Shown: positions 1-7,984, numbered from the stretch's first letter. The stretch is DNA of 20,312 nucleotides from VAZQ01 sp040510075 (GCA_040510075.1 JBEVJT010000097.1:1-20312); one strand, 5' to 3'. The notes: a model not told the origin generated them from the letters alone. A program made the numbers and translations.

Positions 1-886
1 TGCCGCGCAATAGCGCGTAGCCTCGCACTTCGCGGTTGAATTGGATTTGCTGCGCATGGCTCATCGGCGCCGAGTGCGTCTTGCCATTAGCGACAAGGCC
101 GAGCTCGCCATCGAAAAACTCAACGTCGCGCCCGCGCGACGGCTTCGGTTGCCAGCCACATGACCAGCACGGAGGAGGGCCGCCCAGGACCGCGCTGCAT
201 TCAGGACACTTGGCGATCTCGATCGCAGCACTGCGTTTGCGCGCTGCGGCGGTGATGTTCTCTGCACGGCTGTCAACGTTGAGTGTCCATGCGACGTCGT
301 CGGATGGAAGGCCGTGGCGATAGACCGCGCCAGCGTGGTCGAGGAATACGCAGTCGGTCTTGCCTTCGTGTGGACGCAGACCGCGCCCAGCCATCTGCGG
401 AAACAGGCCGAGTTGTTTGGTCGGGCGGGCGAGGATAACGCAACTGACCGGAGGGCAGTCCCAGCCTTCGGTCAGGACCATACAGTTGGCGACGACTTTG
501 GTCTCGCCCGATGCTAAGGCGGCGAGTATTTGTTCGCGTTCTTTAAGAGGCGTCGTTCCGCAAATGTATTCGGCGGGCACGCCGGCCTGACGAAATCTGT
601 TGCGAATATGGACCGCATGGTCGACATCGACGGAGAATGCGACCGTAGGACCGCCTTCACCGTTCGCATGCCACTCGCTTACGATATCGCCGACAAGTTC
701 ATCGGTATTCATGCGGCGCGAGAGGGCGGAGATCACATAGTCGCCCTGCGAAACGCCAACGCCCTTCGCCACGTCGCGATAGATGCGCTCCAGGCCAGCG
801 CAAGGAACCTCGCGAAAAGCGCTATTTGCCGCACGCGCATCGTCAGCGGCCGTCCTGTTGTATGCAGCCGAAATAGCGCTAATATA
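1..886 (-). pseudogene. DEAD/DEAH-box helicase, C-terminal remnant (prophage type)
   Basis: The minus-strand frame is open from the window edge up to a TGA at 887-889. It encodes the second RecA-like domain of a superfamily 2 helicase of the kind carried by alphaproteobacterial prophages. Visible landmarks are a TVAFSVDVDHA block, a VLTEGWDCPPVSCVILARPT block (motif V region), QMAGRGLRPHEGKT (motif VI, with the arginine finger) and DHAGAVYRHGLP, followed by a CPEC...CWSCGW zinc ribbon. Resemblance to the family is recognisable up to about position 790 and then stops. The Walker A and DEAD-box domain that should precede it is absent, because upstream DNA belongs to the caspase-like gene on the other strand. 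The first in-frame ATG is at 712, inside the domain. The left end is cut by the window, so more may follow. I read it as a truncated, non-functional phage remnant. The family call is from memory of the motif set. Confidence 0.75.
818..880. repeat. 10-bp inverted repeat at the helicase truncation
   Basis: AGCGCTATTT at 818-827 is repeated as its exact reverse complement AAATAGCGCT at 871-880, with 43 bases between. It falls where helicase similarity ends, before the caspase-like gene. The core AGCGCT is itself palindromic, which raises the probability of chance. Confidence 0.45.
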
Positions 887-888
887 TC
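858..888 (+). promoter_or_regulatory. possible promoter of the caspase-like gene
   Basis: TTGTAT at 858-863 is followed after 16 bases by TAATAT at 880-885, inside the only AT-rich patch of this GC-rich stretch. Transcription would begin about 50 bases before the ATG at 943. The match to sigma-70 hexamers is partial, so this is a weak call. Confidence 0.25.
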
Positions 889-942
889 AACGTCTTTTTC
901 AGTGCAGCGCATTGCGCGGCGCTCCTGCGGCAAAGGCTCGCT

Positions 943-2499
943 ATGAAGGTTCGGGTCGCATCCTGGCTTGGCGTTGCAGTCGCCGGTGTGTTGCTCGCTT
1001 TTTCCGCGGCGTCCCAGCAGCGGCCCCCCCGCCTGGCGCTGCTGATCGGAAATGCCTCCTATCCGGATGCCAGCACGCCCCTGTCGACCACCATCAGGGA
1101 CGCGCGCACGTTGGCAGAAGAATTCCGGCGCAGCGACTTCGAGGTCGACCTCAAGGAGAACCTGGGCAAGGAGGAGATGCAGCGCGCCATCGATGCCTTT
1201 GTGGGCAAGATCCGCAGCGGCACAGTGGCCCTGTTCTATTTCAGCGGTTACGGCATTCAGGTGGCGCGGCAGACATATCTGATCCCCATCAACGCGCAGG
1301 TCTGGACGGAGGCCGAGGTGCGGCGGGACGGCGTCAGCCTGGACGGGCTCCTCGCAGAGATGCAGCGCCGCGGCGCCAAGGTGAAGATCATCATCATCGA
1401 TGCGGCGCGGCGAAATCCGTTCGAGCGTCGCTTCCGCGCGGCGCCTGCGGGTCTTGCCGCGCTCGATGCGCCCGAGGGCACCCTCGCCATCTTTTCCGCT
1501 GCGCCCGGCAAGGTGATCAATGACCCGAGCGGCGCCAACAGCATTTTCGTGAGCGAACTCATCAAGGAGTTGCGCGTCCCCAACATCACTGCCGAGGAGG
1601 TTTTCAATCACACGCGCGTGGGGGTCTCGCGCGCGTCGAACAACGAGCAGGTCCCTTGGGTCGCTTCGTCGCTGGTCGAGGAATTCTATTTCGGAACCCG
1701 TCCCGCCGCCTCCACCACCACCACGCCTTCTACACCGCCACCACCCCCGCCACCGCCGCCCTCGGAGCCTTCCCCGCAGGCAAAGACCGGAGAAATATTT
1801 CGCGACTGCGACGACTGCGCCGAGATGGTGGTGGTGCCTGCCGGCTCTTTCGACATGGGCTCGAGCACCGAATACGAAAACCCGGTGCACCGCGTGACCA
1901 TAGGCAAACAGTTTGCTATCGGCCGCTATGAAATCACGTTCGAGGAATGGGACCGCTGCGTCGAGGAGAAAGGCTGCAAACATCGGCCGGACGATCGCGA
2001 ATGGGGGCGTGGCAAGCGTCCGGTGATCAATGTCAGCTGGCTCGACGCCAAGGAGTTCGTGAGCTGGCTGTCCCAGAAAACCGGCAAGACCTACCGGCTG
2101 CCGTCGGAAGCCGAATGGGAATATGCCGCACGCGCGGGAACGAATACGCCCTATTGGTGGGGCCAGAACGTGGGCTCGCGGCAGGCGAACTGTCGGGAAT
2201 GCAACACCGGCTCCGGCCAGCAGACGCAGCCGGTCGGTTCCTACCCCGTCAATCCATTCGGGCTTTACGATACCGCCGGCAATGCCGCCGAATGGGTGGA
2301 GGATTGCTGGAACGACAATTATCGCGCCGCTCCCAAGGACGGCTCGGCCTGGACGAGCGGCCAATGCCGTCTGCGGGTGCTGCGCGGGGGTGCCTTCGAC
2401 AGTGCCGCGAAATACGTGCGCTCCATGGCCCGGTTTCGCTATGATTCCGACGTGCGTTACTCCGCCAACGGGTTTCGCGTCGTCCGCGAGATGCCGTAG
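943..2499 (+). CDS. exported pseudo-caspase (peptidase C14 fold) fused to FGE/SUMF1-like domain
   Basis: This 518-residue protein has a signal peptide (about 1-24, ending near SAASQ), a caspase p20-like domain (about 29-250), a linker of threonines and a run of nine prolines (258-277), and a formylglycine-generating-enzyme-type domain (about 293-517). The caspase fold is supported by LALLIGNASY, ALFYFSGYGIQ and IIIIDAARRNPF. In active members the last two read GHG and DAC, so the catalytic histidine is Tyr103 and the catalytic cysteine is Ala155; proteolysis is not expected. The FGE domain shows PVINVSWLDAKEF, RLPSEAEWEYAARAG, GLYDTAGNAAEWVED, RVLRGGAFDS and GFRVVRE. The stretch after RVLRGG has no cysteine, so formylglycine formation or EgtB-like oxygen chemistry is unlikely. 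AAAGG at 932-936 sits 6 bases before the ATG. A binding or sensing role in the periplasm is inferred. The downstream signalling genes on the same strand suggest a shared pathway, but a 222-base gap leaves co-transcription unproven. Confidence 0.88.
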   Translation: MKVRVASWLGVAVAGVLLAFSAASQQRPPRLALLIGNASYPDASTPLSTTIRDARTLAEEFRRSDFEVDLKENLGKEEMQRAIDAFVGKIRSGTVALFYFSGYGIQVARQTYLIPINAQVWTEAEVRRDGVSLDGLLAEMQRRGAKVKIIIIDAARRNPFERRFRAAPAGLAALDAPEGTLAIFSAAPGKVINDPSGANSIFVSELIKELRVPNITAEEVFNHTRVGVSRASNNEQVPWVASSLVEEFYFGTRPAASTTTTPSTPPPPPPPPPSEPSPQAKTGEIFRDCDDCAEMVVVPAGSFDMGSSTEYENPVHRVTIGKQFAIGRYEITFEEWDRCVEEKGCKHRPDDREWGRGKRPVINVSWLDAKEFVSWLSQKTGKTYRLPSEAEWEYAARAGTNTPYWWGQNVGSRQANCRECNTGSGQQTQPVGSYPVNPFGLYDTAGNAAEWVEDCWNDNYRAAPKDGSAWTSGQCRLRVLRGGAFDSAAKYVRSMARFRYDSDVRYSANGFRVVREMP

Positions 2500-2528
2500 G
2501 GCCTGGCTCATCGGCTGATGATCATGAC

Positions 2529-2720
2529 GTGATGCAAGATCTCTTTGACCAGTCAGTGCTGCGCCGCGCCCAAACCGGATTCCATTCCGATAGCGACACG
2601 GAAATACGCGAGGGGTTGAGCGAAGGCGATCAGGTCGTGGCGAACGCAGGCGGCCCGCTGCGCGATGACGACAGGGTCAAGCCGGTCCTCCCCGAGATCA
2701 CCGGCCTCGGGCAACCCTGA
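2529..2720 (+). pseudogene. fragment resembling the C-terminus of an RND efflux adaptor
   Basis: A short open frame starting GTG-ATG encodes 63 residues whose second half, TEIREGLSEGDQVVANAG followed by GPLRDDDRVKPV, has the pattern of the last strands of AcrA-type periplasmic adaptors (effect-of-level, GLSEGDQVV, then a closing RDGDRVxPV). No lipoyl or hairpin domain is present. It overlaps the longer alternative start of the kinase gene. I interpret it as the tail of a lost adaptor gene. It could also be an unrelated short frame, since only about 35 residues carry the resemblance. Confidence 0.45.
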
Positions 2721-2721
2721 C

Positions 2722-5061
2722 GTGCCGCGGCTGTTTCCGCGAAGTCTCTTCGGCAAATACGCGGTCGCCTTCGCCGGGCTGATCGTGCTTGTGCTGCTTG
2801 CCAATGGCGTGCTGGAAACCTGGTTTACCTACAGCGAGACAACGGCCCTCCTGGCCAAGGCACAATCGGAAAAGGCCGAAGTCACTGCACGGCGCATCGG
2901 GCAGTTCATCGAAGAAATCGAGCGCCAAATCAGCTGGGCCACGCGTGCAAGCGCCACGACGATCGAACAGCGGCGTGCAGATTACGCCCTGCTCCTCCAG
3001 CAAACGCCCGCCATCGATCGGCTGATCCAACTCGATAACGCCGGGAAGGAGCAACTGCGGGTCACGCGGCGGGAAGTCGTGATTGGCAGCGGCTTTGATT
3101 ATTCCACCAATCCGCGGTTCACGGAGACAAAAAAGAGCCAGATCTGGATGTCGCCTATCTACTTCGATGGGCGCGATCCCTTCATCGCTATCGCGATGGA
3201 GCATTCGGGACGCACAGCCGGCTCAACCGTGGCGGAGGTCAGCCTCAAGCCGCTTTCCGAGTTCATCGATCGCAATCAGATCGGGAACGACTATGAGGCC
3301 TACGTGGTGGGACCGGACGGGCGCTTGCTCGCACATTCCGATCCCGAGCGCCTCTCCGGTACGAGCTTTGCGGAGCTCCCCCAGGTGAAAACGGCCGTCA
3401 GGGGCGGCGGCGAGACGCTGAACTTTGGCAAAGACCCCGACGGCCAAGCGGTGCTCACGGCATGGGCGGCGGTCCCGCGACTTAGCTCCTTCGTGTTCTT
3501 CGAGCAGCCGCGGAGCAAAGCGCTGCAACCGGTATACAATCTTCTCTTCCGAACGGCCTGGCTTTTTGCAGGCGCGGTCCTGCTTGCGCTTGTTACCGGC
3601 ACCCTCCTGGCGCGCCAAATGGTTGTGCCGATCCGGGCTCTGCAGGTCGGCGCGAAACAGCTCGAAGCCAGCGATTTCGGCCATCGCATAAAAGTAAAAA
3701 CAGGCGATGAGATTGCCGATCTGGCCGAGCATTTCAATCGCATGGCGGACCAGCTGCAGAACTCCTACCGTGGACTGGAGCAGAAGGTTGCCGAACGTAC
3801 GCGGGAGCTCGCGCAATCCGTAAACGAGCTCAAGGCACTCGAGGAAATCGGCCGGGCGCTCGGTTCCTCGCTCGATCTGAGCTCGGTGCTTGCAACCATT
3901 GTCAGCCGCTCCGTGCAACTCACGAACGCCGATGCCGGGGCGATCTACCGCTACGATCCCCTGCACATGAGCTTCGAGCTTGCCGAGTCCCATGCTCTCG
4001 AGCGTTCGGTGCAGGAGCGCGTGCGCGCGATCCGCATCCACCTGGACGACAGCGCCATGGGGCTTGCCGCGAAGGAAGGGAAATCGCTTTCGATTCCGGA
4101 TCTTGAGAGTGCTCCCGACTATGCGCTCAGGGATATTACGCTTGCGGCCGGCTTTCAGTCGGTGCTCATCATACCCCTGATTGCCCAGGACGAGATTCTC
4201 GGCGCCCTGATCGTGCAGCGCCGCAGCAAAGGCGAGTTTCCCGCGCGCACGGTGGAGCTGATGCAGACTTTCGCTCATCAGTCGGTGCTGGCGATGAAGA
4301 ACGCGCGGCTGTTCCGTCAGGTGCAGCAAAAAGGGCGCGAGCTTGCCACCGCCAACGAGCACAAGTCGCAGTTCTTCGCCAATATGAGCCATGAGTTGCG
4401 TACTCCGCTCAACGGCATGCTGGGCTTTTCCGAGTTGCTGCTCGATGGCCTCTATGGACCAATGCCGGATAAGGCAGTTGACGTGCTCACGCGCATCCAG
4501 AAAGACGGCAAACACCTCCTTGGGCTCATCAACGATGTGCTGGATATCTCCAAGATCGAGGCCGGACAGCTCACGTTGTCGCTGAGCGACTACTCGCTGG
4601 CGAATGTCGTCGAGGCAGTGATGAACTCGACCGAATCGCTCGCGCGCGCCAAAGGCGTCGAAGTGAAGGCGGCAATTCCCGAAAGTTTGCCGATCGGCTA
4701 TGGCGACGAGCGCCGGCTTACGCAGGTGCTGTTGAATCTCGTCGGAAATGCGATCAAGTTTACCGATGTCGGCTATGTGGAAGTCCGGGTCCAGACAGTG
4801 GACGATCATTTCAAAATCGCCGTGAAGGATACCGGCCCCGGCGTTCCGCTTGCGGATCAAGGACGCATCTTCGAGGATTTTCAGCAAGTGGATAACAGCA
4901 GCACTCGCGAGAAGGGCGGCACCGGGCTGGGCCTGGCGATATCGCGCCGGCTGGTCGAGGCGCATGGCGGCCAGATCACCTTGCATTCGGTACCCGGCCA
5001 GGGCGCTACGTTCACGATCATTCTGCCCCAACGGGTGAGCGAACAGAGGCGGGCGGCATGA
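2722..5061 (+). CDS. membrane sensor histidine kinase (extracytoplasmic sensor–HAMP–GAF–HisKA–HATPase)
   Basis: From a GTG start the protein has 779 residues. Order of parts: TM1 (about 12-31), an extracytoplasmic sensor of about 240 residues resembling a double Cache domain, TM2 (about 278-297), HAMP (about 298-351), a short coiled coil with VAERTRELAQ, a GAF domain (about 385-529), HisKA with FFANMSHELRTPLNG (phospho-acceptor His557), then an HATPase with N box NLVGNAIKF (Asn676), G1 DTGPGV (about 703) and G2 GGTGLGLAIS (about 732). All catalytic motifs are intact, so it should autophosphorylate. There is no receiver domain on the kinase; the partner regulators follow at once, the first overlapping by 4 bases (ATGA). 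An in-frame ATG at 2665 would add 19 polar residues ahead of the membrane segment; GTG 2722 puts RLFPRSLFGKYAV directly before TM1 and is preferred, though neither has a good ribosome site. The sensed ligand is unknown. Confidence 0.9.
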   Translation: MPRLFPRSLFGKYAVAFAGLIVLVLLANGVLETWFTYSETTALLAKAQSEKAEVTARRIGQFIEEIERQISWATRASATTIEQRRADYALLLQQTPAIDRLIQLDNAGKEQLRVTRREVVIGSGFDYSTNPRFTETKKSQIWMSPIYFDGRDPFIAIAMEHSGRTAGSTVAEVSLKPLSEFIDRNQIGNDYEAYVVGPDGRLLAHSDPERLSGTSFAELPQVKTAVRGGGETLNFGKDPDGQAVLTAWAAVPRLSSFVFFEQPRSKALQPVYNLLFRTAWLFAGAVLLALVTGTLLARQMVVPIRALQVGAKQLEASDFGHRIKVKTGDEIADLAEHFNRMADQLQNSYRGLEQKVAERTRELAQSVNELKALEEIGRALGSSLDLSSVLATIVSRSVQLTNADAGAIYRYDPLHMSFELAESHALERSVQERVRAIRIHLDDSAMGLAAKEGKSLSIPDLESAPDYALRDITLAAGFQSVLIIPLIAQDEILGALIVQRRSKGEFPARTVELMQTFAHQSVLAMKNARLFRQVQQKGRELATANEHKSQFFANMSHELRTPLNGMLGFSELLLDGLYGPMPDKAVDVLTRIQKDGKHLLGLINDVLDISKIEAGQLTLSLSDYSLANVVEAVMNSTESLARAKGVEVKAAIPESLPIGYGDERRLTQVLLNLVGNAIKFTDVGYVEVRVQTVDDHFKIAVKDTGPGVPLADQGRIFEDFQQVDNSSTREKGGTGLGLAISRRLVEAHGGQITLHSVPGQGATFTIILPQRVSEQRRAA

Positions 5062-5423
5062 GCAAGCGCATTCTGGTGATCGAGGACACCGAAAACAACC
5101 GGCTGATCCTCAACGACCTCCTGACCAATGCGGGATTCGAGGTCATGGAGGCGACGGACGGCGAGAAGGGCGTCGCCATGGCAACCGAGCGCCGTCCCGA
5201 TCTCATTCTCATGGACATTCAGCTACCCAAGGTGGACGGTTACGAGGCAACCCGCAGAATAAAGTCCAATCCTGATCTGCAGCACATTCCGATTATTGCG
5301 GTGACGTCCTATGCGCTGTCCGGCGATGAGTCCAAAGCGCGCGCTGCGGGCTGCGACGCCTATGTGGCCAAGCCGTTCAGCCCACGCGTCATTCTCGCCA
5401 AGGTGCGCGAACTTCTGGCGTGA
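5058..5423 (+). CDS. single-domain response regulator, DivK/CheY-like
   Basis: This 121-residue protein is a receiver domain only. The acidic pair Glu9-Asp10, the phospho-acceptor Asp53 in LILMDIQLPKVDG, the switch Thr83 in IAVTSYA and Lys105 in AYVAKPF are all present, so it should accept phosphate. The stretch from IPIIAVTSYALSGDE to AGCDAYVAKPF resembles DivK-type regulators, which act by protein contact, not by DNA binding. Its ATG overlaps the stop of the kinase gene, which implies translational coupling and makes the kinase its likely donor. It may pass phosphate on or regulate the kinase or the neighbouring cyclase; this is inference from order. Confidence 0.92.
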   Translation: MSKRILVIEDTENNRLILNDLLTNAGFEVMEATDGEKGVAMATERRPDLILMDIQLPKVDGYEATRRIKSNPDLQHIPIIAVTSYALSGDESKARAAGCDAYVAKPFSPRVILAKVRELLA

Positions 5424-5441
5424 CCCTGAAGGGAATTCTGC

Positions 5442-6605
5442 TTGCGAACGCCTCCGCGCATTTTGATTGCCGACGACAATCCGAACAATATTGAAGTGCT
5501 GCGGGTCCGTCTCGGTGCGCAAGGCTACGACATCGTCACCGCAGCCGATGGGGAGGAGGCGCTCACGCGCGCGCGTGCCGACGACCCGGATCTGATCCTG
5601 CTCGATGTCATGATGCCGAAACGCGACGGCATCTCCGTTCTCAAGGAGTTGAAGGCCGACAGCAGCTCCCGTTTTGTGCCTATCGTGCTGGTCACCGCGC
5701 GCGCGGACACGCGTGACGTCGTCACCGGGCTGGAAGCCGGCGGGGACGACTATCTTACCAAGCCGGTCGAGCAGGCAGCGCTGGTTGCCCGCGTGCGGTC
5801 ATTGCTGCGCATCAAGGAGCTGCACGACACCGTCACTGCCCAGGCCGCGCAGCTCAACGAGCAGGCCACGCAACTTGCGGAGTGGAACAAGCGCTTGGAA
5901 GCGCGCGTGAGCGAGCAGGTGAACGAGATTGAGCGCATGAGCCGCCTGGAGCGATTCCTCTCCCCTCAGGTGGCAAAAGTCATCGCCTCATTTGCGGACG
6001 CAGACCAGCGTCTGGCGAGCCACCGGCGGGAAGTCACCGTTCTGTTTTGCGACCTGCGCGGCTTCACCGCATTCACGGAAAACGCCGAGCCCGAAGAAGT
6101 CATGGCGGTACTGCGCGACTATCACGAAGCCGTCGGGACACTGATCTTTCAATACGAGGGCACCTTGGAGCGGTTCCTTGGCGACGGCATCATGATCATT
6201 TTCAACGATCCGATCCCGTGCGCGGACCATACCGAGCGCACCGTGCGGCTTGCGCTCGATATGCGACATGCCGTGGAAAAGGTGCTCAACGACTGGAAGC
6301 GCAAAGGTCATACGCTCGGCTTCGGCATCGGCATTGCGTCGGGCTATGCCACCCTTGGGCAGATTGGTTTTGAGCAGCGGCGCGACTATACGGCGATCGG
6401 AAGCGTCACCAATCTCGCATCGCGCCTCTGCGACGAGGCCAAGGCTGGCCAGATCGTGATCAGCCAGCGTGCGCTGAGCGCAATCGAATCGCGGGTCGAA
6501 GCACGGCTGATCGGCGAACTCACTCTCAAGGGATTCCATCGGCCCATGCCGGCCTATGAGATTGTGCGCTGGTTGGACCCCGCTGAATCTGAGAAGTCCG
6601 CATGA
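5442..6605 (+). CDS. response regulator–class III adenylate cyclase fusion
   Basis: The start is TTG, preceded at 8 bases by GAAGGGA. The 387-residue product has an N-terminal receiver (1-122; Asp11/Asp12, phospho-acceptor Asp55 in LILLDVMMPKRDG, Thr85, Lys107), a coiled-coil linker (about 125-170, repeated QAAQLNEQATQLAEW), and a class III nucleotide cyclase domain (about 195-378). The metal-binding aspartates are Asp204 (LFCDLRGFTAF) and Asp248 (FLGDGIMIIF). The transition-state residues are Asn324 and Arg328 (TNLASRL). The two base-recognition positions read Arg244 where lysine is usual and Thr317 where aspartate or threonine is usual, a pattern compatible with adenylate cyclase of the Thr-type subclass. 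Phosphorylation of the receiver by the upstream kinase would be expected to control cAMP synthesis. It lies 18 bases after the preceding regulator, so it is probably in the same operon. Confidence 0.9.
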   Translation: MRTPPRILIADDNPNNIEVLRVRLGAQGYDIVTAADGEEALTRARADDPDLILLDVMMPKRDGISVLKELKADSSSRFVPIVLVTARADTRDVVTGLEAGGDDYLTKPVEQAALVARVRSLLRIKELHDTVTAQAAQLNEQATQLAEWNKRLEARVSEQVNEIERMSRLERFLSPQVAKVIASFADADQRLASHRREVTVLFCDLRGFTAFTENAEPEEVMAVLRDYHEAVGTLIFQYEGTLERFLGDGIMIIFNDPIPCADHTERTVRLALDMRHAVEKVLNDWKRKGHTLGFGIGIASGYATLGQIGFEQRRDYTAIGSVTNLASRLCDEAKAGQIVISQRALSAIESRVEARLIGELTLKGFHRPMPAYEIVRWLDPAESEKSA

Positions 6606-6824
6606 GTAGCGGGATATGCAAATGCCCCCAACGGACGGATCGGGAACCCCGCAGTGAAGAGCGCAATCGTGCTCAGCAGAGCGGAAACCTTATAGGTTGG
6701 GTCGAAGGGCCGCCCCAGAAACTCCATCGTGCTTTACCAGTAGAAATCCAGGGCGACAGCGAACGGGCTGCAAACACCAGGAGGCGAGCGGGCACCTATA
6801 CGCCAAACCCCAGGACTTCGGCGC

Positions 6825-7979
6825 TCATACCAGCTCCGGCCACGGAACGATGGTAGATTTGACGGTCTTCATCGCCATGGCATCGCTCACCGCACGCGAA
6901 ATCCCGTCCTCGTCGAACGGGTAGAGGGTCTGCATATCGAGCCATGGATATTTGTCGCGCGTGCGGTAGAGCATGTCGACGCCGAGCGGCAGATCGTTGC
7001 CGGTAAAACCCCACGAGCCCGCGACGATGATGTCTTTCGCGCAAATGCGGTGCCACGACGTGGCGATCGAGCCTGCGTCGGTGAACTGGCCCATTTCCAC
7101 ATAAGTGCCGCCATCGCGGAGAAATTCGATTCCCTCCGGACCCGCGCTCGGATGGCCCGAACAGTCCATCACCAGGTCCGCGCCGAAGCCGCCGACAATC
7201 TGCCGAACACGGCTGATGCGCTCTTCGGGTTGTTTGAGCTCCTCGATATTCACGGTTGCTTCCGCGCCGAACTTTCGCGCGAGTGCAAGGCGCGGTGCTT
7301 CGGGCGCTCCGACGCAGATCACGCGCGCTGCGCCCATTTCCTGCGCAGCCGCGATGGCAAGAATGCCGATGGGACCGGAGCCCTGAATCACCACGGTCTG
7401 TCCCCACGTAAATCCCCCCACGCGGATTGCGCGGTTAAATGCGCGGATGCATGAGGTCAGCGGCTCGGACAGCGCACCAAGCCGCAGCGACATGTCGTCG
7501 GGCAATTTGTACACTTTCGTGCCGGGCAGCATGTCGAGATCGACGTAAACGTATTCGGCCCATCCGCCCCAAAGATGAGGCGGTTTATCGAACCCGAGAT
7601 AACGCCCGTAATAAACGGGCGTGAGGCATTTGTTGGCGTGCTCGGGATAATGCACGCAATAGTAACAGCGTCCGCAGGGCATCAATGGAGGGATCATAAC
7701 CTTCGAGCCCACGGCAAGCGGCTTTCCCATGAAATCCTCGGTAAAGCCTTGGCCCGTTTCCACGATGACGCCGCCAAGCTCGTGGCCCAACGTGAACGGC
7801 CAGGGTAGCGGCTTGGGCCAATGGCCTTTGAGAATGTGAAGGTCGGTGCCGCACACTCCGCACGCGCCGATCTTGATGAGTGCCGCCTTCGTTGAGATTT
7901 CGGGCCATTGCACGGAACGGATGACCGGCTCGGCGCCCGGGCCGGCGAACGTGGCCACACGGATCACGTCATTGCGCAT
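6825..7979 (-). CDS. zinc-dependent alcohol dehydrogenase (medium-chain dehydrogenase family)
   Basis: The product has 384 residues from ATG 7979; a TTG at 7988 in the same frame overlaps the upstream stop and would add three residues. The N-terminal GroES-like domain carries GVCGTDLHIL (catalytic zinc ligand Cys43) and LGHELGG (His66-Glu67), with Glu172 in SEPL as the expected further ligand. The structural zinc loop has Cys102, Cys105, Cys108 and Cys118 (CGRCYYC...KC). The Rossmann domain shows VVIQGSGPIG (about 197-205). The residues after the second Rossmann strand (VGAPEAPR) lack the usual NAD-selecting aspartate, so cofactor preference is open. It is the last gene of a minus-strand run with hydantoinase B and A and starts 5 bases after the hydantoinase B stop, suggesting it oxidises an alcohol produced or needed in the same pathway. 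The true substrate cannot be told. Confidence 0.9.
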   Translation of the reverse strand: MRNDVIRVATFAGPGAEPVIRSVQWPEISTKAALIKIGACGVCGTDLHILKGHWPKPLPWPFTLGHELGGVIVETGQGFTEDFMGKPLAVGSKVMIPPLMPCGRCYYCVHYPEHANKCLTPVYYGRYLGFDKPPHLWGGWAEYVYVDLDMLPGTKVYKLPDDMSLRLGALSEPLTSCIRAFNRAIRVGGFTWGQTVVIQGSGPIGILAIAAAQEMGAARVICVGAPEAPRLALARKFGAEATVNIEELKQPEERISRVRQIVGGFGADLVMDCSGHPSAGPEGIEFLRDGGTYVEMGQFTDAGSIATSWHRICAKDIIVAGSWGFTGNDLPLGVDMLYRTRDKYPWLDMQTLYPFDEDGISRAVSDAMAMKTVKSTIVPWPELV

Positions 7980-7984
7980 CGTGA

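Noticed and set aside
818..880. Inverted repeat as a phage attachment site or transposon end
   Set aside because: There is no integrase, transposase or target duplication, and att sites would be direct repeats; kept only as a repeat.
36..946. Plus-strand frames at 36-323 and 530-946
   Set aside because: The minus-strand frame through this region carries helicase motifs; these are shadows without recognisable features.
943..2499. Active caspase protease or cell-death effector
   Set aside because: The catalytic histidine and cysteine positions are Tyr and Ala.
733..2511. 592-residue open frame on the minus strand
   Set aside because: It is the antisense of the caspase–FGE gene; its protein is rich in His, Arg and Gly runs, including a glycine run opposite the proline linker, and has no domain pattern.
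3223..5031. 602-residue open frame on the minus strand
   Set aside because: It lies wholly opposite the histidine kinase, whose motifs are complete; the frame arises from high GC content.
6686..6698. Palindrome AACCTTATAGGTT as a terminator
   Set aside because: The stem is only five pairs, without G-C strength or a following T run.
6602..6856. 84-residue frame after the cyclase gene
   Set aside because: Low-complexity, no ribosome site, overlaps the end of the dehydrogenase gene; the 219 bases between the genes seem non-coding.
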